A stretch of DNA of 64,000 nucleotides from Gloeotrichia echinulata CP02 (GTDB lineage Bacteria > Cyanobacteriota > Cyanobacteriia > Cyanobacteriales > Nostocaceae): the NCBI GenBank assembly GCA_038087035.1, contig CP051187.1:4655001-4719000 (forward strand), written 5' to 3'. The notes under the pieces were generated by a model. It saw only the letters and a program-made list of their open reading frames with translations. It ran no database searches and had not been told where the DNA came from. This document shows positions 9,106 through 18,066 of the stretch, in pieces. A program made the position numbers and the translations under genes. Positions within the stretch are counted from its first letter, which is position 1, and every line of letters begins with the position of its first letter.

Positions 9106-9132
9106 CGTAGGGTGGGCAATGCCCACCAACAT
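9106..9132. repeat. GTAGGGTGGGC hairpin
   Basis: GGTGGGCAATGCCCACC hairpin between the E1 element and prmA. A related hairpin lies at 48158-48187 upstream of hom. Confidence 0.6.
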
Positions 9133-9189
9133 AAATATAAAGGTTTCAGGCAATGGCTACAAATTGGCGATTTTTTGAATTTTCAGTCC

Positions 9190-10110
9190 CTAAGAACGTC
9201 GGACATTTAAACAACACCATTCTTTGCGTTTCCATAAGGTAGCAACCACCCAGCCATTTTGCTCTAACGCATCAGCTACAGCTTTGGATTGTTCTAGTAA
9301 AATACCACTGAAGATGCCCCAAGTACTGGGTTTAACGATCGCAGTCATTTGGGGGACTAATTCTATAATCACATCCGCCAAAATATTGCAGACGATCCCA
9401 TCTAATGGTTTTTCTACCAGTTTCCGCAAAATGTCTACACTCCCCTCAGCTGGTACTACGCGTTCTGGGCTAATGCTATTGAGTGCGCGATTGCTAAAGG
9501 TTGATTGTACTGCTAAGGGGTCAGTATCGACTGCATAGACTTTCTCTGCTCCCAGTAGCACGGCTCCTATGGAAAGGATACCAGAACCACAGCCAATATC
9601 CGCAATTACCACATGCTCCTGGTTGTTAGCTGAACCGATAAAAGATTGAGGTACTTGACTCAGGCGCATTTCCAGCGATTCTAAGCATAGCTGGGTTGTG
9701 GCATGGTTTCCTGTACCAAATGCTACTCCTGGGTCAAGGAGAATCACCAATCTTTCGGTTGTTTCTGGTAATGGTAGCCATGCGGGATTGATCAGGAAGC
9801 GATCGCCGATTTCCTCTGGTTTCCAATATTGCTTCCAGCTAGTCGCCCAATCTTCTTCGTCAATTAATTTCCAATGCAAGGAAGGCGCCGATAGTCCTAC
9901 ACAAAGAGCATCTTGACGTAGCCACAGTGATAAAGCTGCCAAATCTAGTAGCTGTGCTTGAAATTTTGGCACATAACCCCTGACCAGAGCAGAATTTCCT
10001 TGATTTTCACTTGCTGTGCCACGACAGCCAAAATTTTCCAGTCGCCAAAAGATAGAATCTTCTTGGTCTGGTTCACATAAAATTTGTAGTTCCCACCAAG
10101 TATTTGCCAC
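9190..10110 (-). CDS. prmA: ribosomal protein L11 methyltransferase
   Basis: 306 residues. SAM-dependent N-methyltransferase acting on ribosomal protein L11. An N-terminal L11-recognition domain (about 1-100) precedes the class I methyltransferase core with DPGVAFGTGNHATT (about 126-139), motif I VIADIGCGSGILSIG (about 168-182), AVDTDPLAV and the family motif NILADVI. The start used is GTG at 10110. It lies directly downstream of serA in the same direction, with 116 bp of heptad repeats between them, and may be read from the serA promoter. Confidence 0.95.
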   Translation of the reverse strand: MANTWWELQILCEPDQEDSIFWRLENFGCRGTASENQGNSALVRGYVPKFQAQLLDLAALSLWLRQDALCVGLSAPSLHWKLIDEEDWATSWKQYWKPEEIGDRFLINPAWLPLPETTERLVILLDPGVAFGTGNHATTQLCLESLEMRLSQVPQSFIGSANNQEHVVIADIGCGSGILSIGAVLLGAEKVYAVDTDPLAVQSTFSNRALNSISPERVVPAEGSVDILRKLVEKPLDGIVCNILADVIIELVPQMTAIVKPSTWGIFSGILLEQSKAVADALEQNGWVVATLWKRKEWCCLNVRRS

Positions 10111-10111
10111 A

Positions 10112-10180
10112 GTTAGGAGTTAGTTAGGAGTTGGGAGTTGGGAGTTAGGAGCTAGGAGTTGGGAGTTGGGAGTTAAAAAT
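10112..10180. repeat. STRR between serA and prmA
   Basis: AGTTAGG/AGTTGGG heptads in tandem, same family as after glnB. Confidence 0.88.
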
Positions 10181-10225
10181 TAAAAATTCCTCACTCATCA
10201 CTGATAACTCCTCACTCCTAACTAT

Positions 10226-11806
10226 TTACAAAGTAACGGTATAAGCGTCTCGAATCCCTGGGACTTTGATAATCTCAGTTAAAATGCCCTCTGGTAAGGG
10301 GTCATCGATGCTGAGAGCCATTACGGCATCACCACGGACGATTTTACGCCCTACCTGCATACTGGCAATATTGACATTAAAACTGCCGAGTAGGGAACCG
10401 AGTTTACCGATGATCCCTGGCATATCGCGGTGCAGGGTGAATAGCATATATTTACTGGGAGGGACGTTAACTGGGAAACCGTCAACGTCTGTAAGGTGGA
10501 TTTCTTTTTCACCTAACAACGCGCCGGTGACGGAATGAGTCCCTAAAGTTCCTGTGGCTTCGAGATGGAGGGAACCGGCATAATCGCGCACGGATGCATC
10601 TCGTGTTTCAATCACCCTAATTCCGCGTTCTTTGGCTTCAATGGTGGCATTGACGTAATTTACCCGTTCCCGTAAGGCTTGGTAAAGTAGACCTTTGAGG
10701 GCTGCTATTACTAAAGGTTGACTCTTGTTGGTTGCTAGTTCACCTTGGAGACGGACATTAAGTAATTCTACCCGACCGCCAGCTAACTGTCCAACTAAGT
10801 TGCCTAAAGTTTCCGCCAGTTGCATGTAGGGCTTAAGTTCTTCCAACACGTCGGGGCCCAGTCCGGGGATATTGACGGCTGAACGTGCTGGTAGTCCCAA
10901 GAGAACATCGCGAATTTGTTCAGCAACGTCTATGGCGACATTTACTTGAGCTTCGGTGGTGGAAGCGCCTAAATGGGGGGTGAGGATAATTTCTTTGCCT
11001 AGCGATCGCAAATCTGATTCGCCTAGTGGTTCTGACTCGAACACATCTAGGGCTGCACCCCCTATAGTACCTTCTTTAATCGCCACTGCTAAAGCTGCTT
11101 CATCAATGATGCCACCACGAGCGCAGTTAATAATCCGGGCTGTGGGCTTCATTTTTGCCAGGGTTGTGGCATTGATTATGTGGGTGGTTTCTGGGGTTTT
11201 GGGGATATGCAATGTGATATAATCTGCTTGCTGGATCAACAAATCCAATTCCACCAACTGACAACCAATTTGTTCTGCACGTTCTGTAGAGATGAATGGG
11301 TCAAAAGCTAGGAGTTTCATCCCCATTGCTTTTGCTACAGCAGCAACATGGGAGCCGATTTTGCCCAAACCGACTATCCCCAGGGTTTTTTTGTAGACTT
11401 CAGCACCAACAAAGGTTTTGCGGTCCCACTCACCCCGTTTAACTGAAGCGTTAGCATCGGGGATGTGACGAGACAAAGATAACATCATCGCTAGGGCGTG
11501 TTCTGCAGCGGCGATTGTGTTACCCTCTGGAGAATTGACGACCACAATTCCTCGGCGCGTGGCTGTGGGTACATCGACATTATCCACACCTACGCCAGCA
11601 CGACCGATGATTTTGAGTTGGGTGCCAGCTTCAATGATTTCTTTGGTAACGCGGGTTCCCGAACGAATCATCAGCGCGTCATACTCACCAATGATTTCGA
11701 TCAGTTCCGCTGGTTTTAAACCTGTTTTCACATCAACAGTAGCAACTTGGGATAGAATGTCAATCCCAGCTTGGTCAATCGGATCGGAGACGAGAACCTT
11801 AGACAT
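10226..11806 (-). CDS. serA: D-3-phosphoglycerate dehydrogenase
   Basis: 526 residues. First step of serine synthesis: NAD-dependent oxidation of 3-phosphoglycerate. The N-terminal catalytic/NAD domains show GVGVDNVD, the nucleotide motif GIVGLGKIGSHVA (GLGKIG at 146-151), the Arg in NCARGGIID, and the catalytic His in LTPHLGASTTEAQ. An intervening domain (about 320-450) and a C-terminal ACT domain (about 452-524, LFTLHRDMPGIIGKLGSLL) make it the long type that can be inhibited by serine. It probably leads a two-gene unit with prmA. The metabolic link to the Calvin cycle product 3-PGA fits a phototroph. Confidence 0.97.
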   Translation of the reverse strand: MSKVLVSDPIDQAGIDILSQVATVDVKTGLKPAELIEIIGEYDALMIRSGTRVTKEIIEAGTQLKIIGRAGVGVDNVDVPTATRRGIVVVNSPEGNTIAAAEHALAMMLSLSRHIPDANASVKRGEWDRKTFVGAEVYKKTLGIVGLGKIGSHVAAVAKAMGMKLLAFDPFISTERAEQIGCQLVELDLLIQQADYITLHIPKTPETTHIINATTLAKMKPTARIINCARGGIIDEAALAVAIKEGTIGGAALDVFESEPLGESDLRSLGKEIILTPHLGASTTEAQVNVAIDVAEQIRDVLLGLPARSAVNIPGLGPDVLEELKPYMQLAETLGNLVGQLAGGRVELLNVRLQGELATNKSQPLVIAALKGLLYQALRERVNYVNATIEAKERGIRVIETRDASVRDYAGSLHLEATGTLGTHSVTGALLGEKEIHLTDVDGFPVNVPPSKYMLFTLHRDMPGIIGKLGSLLGSFNVNIASMQVGRKIVRGDAVMALSIDDPLPEGILTEIIKVPGIRDAYTVTL

Positions 11807-12285
11807 GATTACTTCATTTAAAGCTATAGGTATTGCTGCACAAGACTTTTTAGTTTAGTCTTTATCGGTCGCAATTCAGCAAAAATGTTTGTTTGAATAT
11901 CAACTTAGTTTTAACTGACTCCTCCTGGTGATGGTATGAGAACATCAGTTGCCACCGTGATATGAGATTGCCTCCTATATTTTAATATCAGTGGCTTTTT
12001 CCGCCACCTTTTGGTAAATATAAACCATAAATAGGGGCAAACACCTATTTATTTATTAATAATTAAAAGTTACCTCAACAGTGGTGGGTGCTGAGTTATT
12101 AAAGCGACATATAGCTTATAAGAGTCAAGGGTCAAACGATTTTGGATTTTGGATTTTGGATTTAGCTAAAAATCAAATAGGAGTTCTATAGTAAGTTGTT
12201 CCAGATTATTATCAGAATTAACTAAACTACAGCAATAACCGACAAATCGCTATAATTTTTTTTGTGAGTTTTGGGGAAAGTAGCC
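11807..12285. other. intergenic region, no gene seen
   Basis: 479 bp upstream of both serA and the Uma2 gene, so it should hold both promoters. It is AT-rich and includes a short GGATTTT tandem run at about 12141-12162. No coding frame or strong hairpin was recognised. Confidence 0.5.
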
Positions 12286-13005
12286 ATGTTAAACTACAAC
12301 CTGCCGAGGTACTTACCATCAGCCGAAGAACTACCAGATTCTGATGATACGCCAGTGGATAACGAACTGCAAGAATTAATACCAGGGTTGCTGAAGTCCA
12401 TACTGCTCATCCTTTGGTCAGAACGTATGGACTGGTTATTTGGCATAGATATGGGTCTCTATTATAACCCTGATGAGCCACCAATTGTGCCAGATGGGTT
12501 TTTGAGTTTAGGAGTAGAAAGGTTTTATGACGAAGAATTACGCCCCAGTTATGTGCTGTGGGAGGAAAACGTTGTACCTACTTTAACCCTAGAGATAGTT
12601 TCCCAAACTTATCGCAAAGAATACACCACCAAATTAGATCAATATGCAGCATTAGGCATATTGTATTACGTGATTTATTCTCCCCGTCGTCGCCGCAAAC
12701 AACATCTAGAAGTGCATAAATTAGTTAATGGTAAATATGAATTGCAAACTGGAAACCCGGTTTGGCTACCCGAAATTGGCTTAGGAATTGGTTGCGAACG
12801 GGGAAACTATTCTGGTGTAACGCGGGAATGGCTTTATTGGTACGACGAACAAGGAAAGCGATATCCTACACCAAAAGAGCAAATCCAACAAGAAACGCAA
12901 CGCGCCCAACAAGAAACGCAACGCGCCCAACAAGAAGCGCAACGCGCCCAAAAATTGGCGGAAAAATTGCGCTCTTTAGGGATAGATCCAGATAATCTTG
13001 GTTAA
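12286..13005 (+). CDS. Uma2 family (DUF820) putative endonuclease
   Basis: 239 residues from the ATG at 12286; an in-frame TTG at 12271 exists, but GGGGAAAG just before the ATG is a good ribosome-binding site. Uma2 proteins have a PD-(D/E)XK fold and are greatly expanded in cyanobacteria. Here IVPDGFLSLGV supplies the PD, and TLEIVSQTYRKEYTTKLDQYA supplies the ExV and downstream Lys (shown in part: TLEIVS, KLDQYA). The C-terminal tail repeats ETQRAQQ and then EKLRSLGIDPD, a coiled coil seen in many family members. The cellular role is not established. Confidence 0.85.
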   Translation: MLNYNLPRYLPSAEELPDSDDTPVDNELQELIPGLLKSILLILWSERMDWLFGIDMGLYYNPDEPPIVPDGFLSLGVERFYDEELRPSYVLWEENVVPTLTLEIVSQTYRKEYTTKLDQYAALGILYYVIYSPRRRRKQHLEVHKLVNGKYELQTGNPVWLPEIGLGIGCERGNYSGVTREWLYWYDEQGKRYPTPKEQIQQETQRAQQETQRAQQEAQRAQKLAEKLRSLGIDPDNLG

Positions 13006-13007
13006 CC

Positions 13008-13066
13008 GCATCTTTCGTAGGGGTTTAGCATTGCTAAACCCTAAAAGTGCGGATCTATTTACCAGC
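13008..13066. repeat. partial E1-like element
   Basis: Core GTAGGGGTTTAGCATTGC followed by TAAACCCTA, then GGATCTATTTACC as in E1 right halves, but without the terminal TTACAGC. The same TTTAGCA core version occurs in the E1 copy at 17865. Confidence 0.6.
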
Positions 13067-13069
13067 AAA

Positions 13070-13924
13070 TTATTTCTTTTTAGGAATGACATTCCTAATT
13101 CCACCTTTAGCGCCGACAGTATCACCTTTGTAACGCGGGATGATATGAATACTGGCGTGCATCATATTTTGTCCAGCTTCGCGATTGATGTTCATTCCTA
13201 CATTAAAACCATCAGGTGCAAATTCTGTTTGGAGGATTTCTTGGACTTTGTTGACCATGAACCAACAAGCAGATTGCTCTTTAAATGGTAACTCGAAATA
13301 ACTGCTAACATGGCGTTTAGGAATAACTAAAACATGTCCTTTAGCTAGAGGATAACCATCAAACATAGCATAGGCTGTTGCTGATTCTGTTAATAATTTT
13401 AGCTGTCTATGGGGATTGCAAAATATACAATTATTTGAGCAATTACGCTGGTAATTATAATGAACATATTCATAAAATTCTCGATGTTCATCTAAGTGCA
13501 GTGAATGAAAAGGAAGTTTGACAATACATTGATATGTCGGTTTTTTATGCACATAATGTTCTCTAAAACCTTCTTTTTTGATATCCCTTCTCACTGCATA
13601 ATAAGCTTTACCTCCTGGGTTCAATAAATGCGAGATTTCCATGAGGACTTTAGCCTGTTCTTCAGGAAACAAAACGTTTAACACATAAAAGCAAATGATT
13701 GTATCGAATTTCTCTTGAGGATATTGTGGAAAATAATGTGAGTCATAGCCTGTAATATCAAAGCCTTTTTCGCGTAATATTTTTACATCATTACCAAAGC
13801 CACAACCAAAATCTAGTATTTTACCTTGCAGCAAATTTTGGTTTAATAAATACTGTGCAGGAAATGACAGGTAGGTTCTTTCTATTGCTGTCAAATGGCT
13901 ATATTGATTTTTTTGCTTTTTCAT
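13070..13924 (-). CDS. fused class I methyltransferase - HIT domain protein
   Basis: 284 residues. Residues 1-140 are a Rossmann methyltransferase domain: motif I ILDFGCGFGNDV (36-47), ITGYDSHYF and a post-I FDTIICFYVLNVLF. Residues about 160-275 are a HIT domain: CIFC, AYAMFDGYPLAKGHVLVIPKRH (in part: KGHVLVIPKRH), FNVGMNINREAGQ and HASIHIIPRYKGD. In HIT hydrolases the motif is H-x-H-x-H with the middle His as nucleophile. Here the middle position reads Ser (His256-Ala-Ser-Ile-His260), so classical nucleotide hydrolysis is doubtful. The substrate of the methyltransferase is unknown. The stop lies just past the partial E1 element. Confidence 0.88.
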   Translation of the reverse strand: MKKQKNQYSHLTAIERTYLSFPAQYLLNQNLLQGKILDFGCGFGNDVKILREKGFDITGYDSHYFPQYPQEKFDTIICFYVLNVLFPEEQAKVLMEISHLLNPGGKAYYAVRRDIKKEGFREHYVHKKPTYQCIVKLPFHSLHLDEHREFYEYVHYNYQRNCSNNCIFCNPHRQLKLLTESATAYAMFDGYPLAKGHVLVIPKRHVSSYFELPFKEQSACWFMVNKVQEILQTEFAPDGFNVGMNINREAGQNMMHASIHIIPRYKGDTVGAKGGIRNVIPKKK

Positions 13925-14062
13925 GGTGCGGTGTTGATGTCTCTCCTGTCTTCAGCTACACCTTGATTTGCTGTTGGATAGGCTAATTATTATATTGTAG
14001 TCATATTCTTTACTGCTGCAAGCTGGAAATTACGTAGTTGATTGGAAAATAACACCCCACCC

Positions 14063-14187
14063 CTAGGGCGTGTTTTCAAACTATTTGTTTAGCCGGATAA
14101 ATTTTTAGATACCCCTAAATCCACACGATATGATACCAGCTGTAGGGGCACGGCATTGCCGTGCCCCTACGCGAAATCTACATGTGT
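14063..14187 (-). repeat. E8 dispersed element, copy 2 (inverted)
   Basis: Inverted copy of 8036-8160: CTAGGGCGTGTTTTCAAACT through the core GTAGGGGCACGGCATTGCCG to CTACATGTGT. Its outer end touches the stop codon of the following Uma2 gene (14187-14189). Confidence 0.8.
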
Positions 14188-14954
14188 TAACTGAGCGAGT
14201 TAGGATCAATACCTAATTCGCGTAACTTGGCGGCTAATAAATCAGCGCGTTCTCGTTCTTGTTCGGCGCGTTGGCGTTCTTGTTCGGCGCGTTGGCGTTC
14301 TTGTTGTGCTTGTTCGCTACTCCACAACAGCAAATTTCCTTCCCTATCCCACCAGCGCAGCCAGTTTGTAGTTTGACATAATCTTTCACCATGCCAAATT
14401 CCCAGAAATAACTCTAATTCAGGAATCCAAAAACGCCCATTTATATCTGCTTGTTGTAATGAATATTTTCCATTTTGCAAGCATCTTACTTCTAAAATTG
14501 GTTCGTAAGGGTCGTAGGTGACGTAGGTGGGAACTTTCAGAATTTGTTCGTAGAAATGTAGTTTACCATAGGGTGGAGTTGACCGCACTGATAATTCTCC
14601 ACCTTCGGTGTCAGAAAGAAATTCCATCACCACAGCAACGGGACTACCTTCTAAATTTGGGGTGTAACTACGGCGAATTACTTCGGGGGGTACTGGCTGA
14701 ACTTGGCGGATATAAAACCAGTCAGGCGCTTTGACAATAATTTTTTTGTTGATTGTGGCTACTAGTCCAAAATTAGAGCCAATCAACATTTCTGGGAGAA
14801 TAAATCCTGCAGTTCCTAAAGCATCGGTAAGCGCTGCTGCGAGTGTTGGTTGTTGAATATTTTCCGCTGGGTCGTCTGGTAAAATGTAGTCGGCGGGAAG
14901 TGGTTCCCAAGTAATATTTGGTTCTTTGCGGATTGGTTGTATTTGTAGAACCAT
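14187..14954 (-). CDS. Uma2 family (DUF820) putative endonuclease
   Basis: 255 residues from the ATG at 14954, chosen over the ATG at 14969 because GAGGAA sits 7 bp before it and the protein then begins MVLQIQPIRKEPNITWEPLP. PD-(D/E)XK features: AVVMEFLSDTEGG (Glu-rich strand) and VPTYVTYDPYEPILEVRCL. The C-terminal tail is a Gln/Arg/Glu coiled coil of repeated QERQRAE heptads ending LAAKLRELGIDPNSL, the same ending as the Uma2 gene at 12286. The gene is bounded by the E8 element downstream and by the 106-bp array upstream. Confidence 0.85.
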   Translation of the reverse strand: MVLQIQPIRKEPNITWEPLPADYILPDDPAENIQQPTLAAALTDALGTAGFILPEMLIGSNFGLVATINKKIIVKAPDWFYIRQVQPVPPEVIRRSYTPNLEGSPVAVVMEFLSDTEGGELSVRSTPPYGKLHFYEQILKVPTYVTYDPYEPILEVRCLQNGKYSLQQADINGRFWIPELELFLGIWHGERLCQTTNWLRWWDREGNLLLWSSEQAQQERQRAEQERQRAEQERERADLLAAKLRELGIDPNSLS

Positions 14955-14987
14955 AAAATTATTCCTCATGTCAATTCCAAGTTATCA

Positions 14988-16374
14988 GTTTTTCGTTATA
15001 TAGCGTTTCTCGTCCTAGTGAGGTACATGGGTAAGGGCACGGCAGTGCCTTGCCCCTACATCGCGTGATACAATTTTGTACCTCATCTGAATAGGAAGTT
15101 TTTCGTTATATAGTGTTTCTCGTCCTAGTGAGGTACATGGGTAAGGGCACGGCAGTGCCTTGCCTACATCGCGTGATACAATTTTGTACCTCATCTGAAT
15201 AGGAAGTTTTTCGTTATATAGTGTTTCTCGCCCTAGTGAGGTACATGGGTAAGGGCACGGCAGTGCCTTGCCCCTACATCGCGTGATACAATTTTGTACC
15301 TCATCTGAATAGTTTTTCGTTATATAGTGTTTCTCGCCCTAGTGAGGTACATGGGTAAGGGCACGGCAGTGCCTTGCCCCTACATCGCGTGATACAATTT
15401 TGTACCTCATCTGAATAGTTTTTCGTTATATAGTGTTTCTCGTCCTAGTGAGGTACATGGGTAAGGGCACGGCAGTGCCTTGCCCCTACATCGCGTGATA
15501 CAATTTTGTACCTCATCTGAATAGTTTTTCGTTATATAGCGTTTCTCGTCCTAGTGAGGTACATGGGTAAGGGCACGGCAGTGCCTTGCCCCTACATCGC
15601 GTGATACAATTTTGTACCTCATCTGAATAGTTTTTCGTTATATAGCGTTTCTCGTCCTAGTGAGGTACATGGGTAAGGGCACGGCAGTGCCTTGCCCCTA
15701 CATCGCGTGATACAATTTTGTACCTCATCTGAATAGTTTTTCGTTATATAGTGTTTCTCGTCCTAGTGAGGTACATGGGTAAGGGCACGGCAGTGCCTTG
15801 CCCCTACATCGCGTGATACAATTTTGTACCTCATCTGAATAGTTTTTCGTTATATAGCGTTTCTCGTCCTAGTGAGGTACATGGGTAAGGGCACGGCAGT
15901 GCCTTGCCCCTACATCGCGTGATACAATTTTGTACCTCATCTGAATAGTTTTTCGTTATATAGTGTTTCTCGCCCTAGTGAGGTACATGGGTAAGGGCAC
16001 GGCAGTGCCTTGCCCCTACATCGCGTGATACAATTTTGTACCTCATCTGAATAGTTTTTCGTTATATAGTGTTTCTCGTCCTAGTGAGGTACATGGGTAA
16101 GGGCACGGCAGTGCCTTGCCCCTACATCGCGTGATACAATTTTGTACCTCATCTGAATAGTTTTTCGTTATATAGCGTTTCTCGTCCTAGTGAGGTACAT
16201 GGGTAAGGGCACGGCAGTGCCTTGCCCCTACATCGCGTGATACAATTTTGTACCTCATCTGAATAGTTTTTCGTTATATAGCGTTTCTCGTCCTAGTGAG
16301 GTACATGGGTAAGGGCACGGCAGTGCCTTGCCCCTACATCGCGTGATACAATTTTGTACCTCATCTGAATAGGA
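14988..16374. repeat. 13-copy 106-bp tandem array (E4 unit)
   Basis: Thirteen head-to-tail copies of a 106-bp unit, starting GTTTTTCGTTATATAG and carrying AGTGAGGTACATGG, an imperfect core palindrome (AGGGCACGGCAGTGCCTTGC) and GATACAATTTTGTACCTCAT. Copies differ at only a few positions (TAGC/TAGT, CGTCC/CGCCC); the first three have an extra GGA at the junction and one lacks CCC in the core. A diverged single copy lies at 29870-29980. The units contain stops and no plausible gene. Confidence 0.97.
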
Positions 16375-16530
16375 AGTGCTATACCGTAAATTATCGTAAA
16401 ATATGAAAAAACTAAACTAGTTCGGGAAATTCACACTCAAGCGGTTGCAGCAATTTCAACGATTTGGATAGAATCTCCCGACACCAAAACCTGGCTCAAA
16501 GACCGCGCTACCCAGGATGATCATGAGGAT

Positions 16531-17826
16531 GTGCGAGGTACTGCAGTCCTTGCATTAGCCCAGCATTTCAAAGGTGACCCCGACGCCAAAACCTGGCTCA
16601 AAGACCTCGCTACCCAGGATGATCAAAGGTATGTGCGAGGTGCTGCAGTCCTTGCATTAGCCGATAATTTCAAAGATGACCCCGACACCAAAACCTGGCT
16701 CAAAGACCGCGCTACCCAGGATGATAATCAGTATGTGCGACGTGCTGCAGTTGAAGTATTAGCCGAGAATTTCAAAGATGACCCCGACACCAAAACCATC
16801 CTCAAAGACCGCGCTACCCAGGATGATCATGAGGATGTGCGAAGTGCTGCAGTCTCCGCATTAGCCCAGCATTTCAAAGATGACCCCGACACTAAAACCT
16901 GGCTCAAAGACCGCGCTACCCAGGATGATGATAAGTATGTGCAGATCGTTGCAGTCCAAGCATTAGCCAAGAATTTCCCCGATGACCCCGACACCAAAAC
17001 CTTCCTCAAAGACCGCGCTACCCAGGATGATCATGAGTATGTGCAGATCGTTGCACTCCAAGCATTAGCCAAGAATTTCCCCGATGACCCCGACACCAAA
17101 ACCATCCTCAAAGACCGCGCTACCCAGGATGATTATGAGTATGTGCGAGGTAATGCAGTTTCCGCATTAGCCGAGAAATTCAAAGATGACCCCGACACCA
17201 AAACCATCCTCAAAGACCGCGCTACCCAGGATGATTATGAGTATGTGCGAGGTAATGCAGTTTCCGCATTAGCCGAGAAATTCAAAGATGACCCCGACAC
17301 CAAAACCATCCTCAAAGACCGCGCTACCCAGGATGATTATGAGTATGTGCGAAGTGCTGCAGTCTCCGCATTAGCCGAGAATTTCAAAGATGACCCCGAC
17401 ACCAAAACCATCCTCAAAGACCGCGCTACCCAGGATGATAATTACTATGTGCGACGTGCTGCAGTCTCCGCATTAGCCGAGAATTTCAAAGATGACCCCG
17501 ACACCAAAACCTTCCTCAAAGACCGCGCTACCCAGGATGATAAATCAGGTGTGCGAGGTGCTGCAGTCCAAGCATTAGGCGAGAAATTCCCAGATGACCC
17601 TCAGTTATTTGCAATTTACTACAATTGCGCTGTTAATGACCCCTTTGAGGGTAGCCATGACAGATATAAACCCAACCCCCGGCGCGTTGCATTGGAGATA
17701 ATTATCAAGCAATTTCCTCAGCATCCCGATACTTTACCACTGTTGCGCGACAGAGCAGAGAATGACGCAGATGAGGTTGTGCGGGGGTATGCCGAGAAGC
17801 AGTTGAGGGAGTGGGAGAATAAATAG
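16531..17826 (+). CDS. HEAT-repeat protein, apparently 5'-truncated
   Basis: 432 codons from a GTG, made of 34-residue HEAT-like units (DPDTKTILKDRATQDD, then YVRGNAVSALAEKFKD): ten well-conserved units, then two diverged ones (DPQLFAIYYNC, HPDTLPLLRDRAEND). The frame is open from 16390, and HEAT sequence already begins near 16474 (ESPDTKTWLKD), but there is no ATG/GTG/TTG before 16531 and no ribosome-binding site, while the 106-bp array ends at 16374. I read this as the C-terminal part of a larger HEAT protein whose front was lost. In this group such proteins often carry NTPase or NACHT domains at the N-terminus (inference). Confidence 0.7.
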   Translation: MRGTAVLALAQHFKGDPDAKTWLKDLATQDDQRYVRGAAVLALADNFKDDPDTKTWLKDRATQDDNQYVRRAAVEVLAENFKDDPDTKTILKDRATQDDHEDVRSAAVSALAQHFKDDPDTKTWLKDRATQDDDKYVQIVAVQALAKNFPDDPDTKTFLKDRATQDDHEYVQIVALQALAKNFPDDPDTKTILKDRATQDDYEYVRGNAVSALAEKFKDDPDTKTILKDRATQDDYEYVRGNAVSALAEKFKDDPDTKTILKDRATQDDYEYVRSAAVSALAENFKDDPDTKTILKDRATQDDNYYVRRAAVSALAENFKDDPDTKTFLKDRATQDDKSGVRGAAVQALGEKFPDDPQLFAIYYNCAVNDPFEGSHDRYKPNPRRVALEIIIKQFPQHPDTLPLLRDRAENDADEVVRGYAEKQLREWENK

Positions 17827-17866
17827 TAATTCGTAATTCGTAATTCGTAATTCGTAATTCGTAATT
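17827..17866. repeat. STRR, TAATTCG heptad array
   Basis: Five to six copies of TAATTCG immediately after the stop codon of the HEAT gene. Confidence 0.9.
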
Positions 17867-17945
17867 ACAGCAATTTTCATCGATTTGAACCACATTGTTT
17901 GTAGGGGTTTAGCATTGCTAAACCCTTACCGCGTGGTCTATGAGG
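17865..17945. mobile_element. E1 element, right end degraded
   Basis: Left end TTACAGCAATTTTCA, GAACCACA, core GTAGGGGTTTAGCATTGC with complement, then GTGGTCTATGAGG. The final TGAAAATGGCTGTAA is missing. Confidence 0.75.
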
Positions 17946-18066
17946 GGTTGTTTTTTGTGATTTGTGCAAGAAATCTTGTAATTATGTGCATTTTCTCTGA
18001 CCAATGGGAATTATATACTTAGCTTTTTTGCTACTGTAATCTCAAAATATCCAGGGTAATTATACG

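Noticed and set aside
14988..16374. CRISPR array
   Set aside because: Units of 106 bp repeat without unique spacers and no cas genes are present; it is a tandem duplication.
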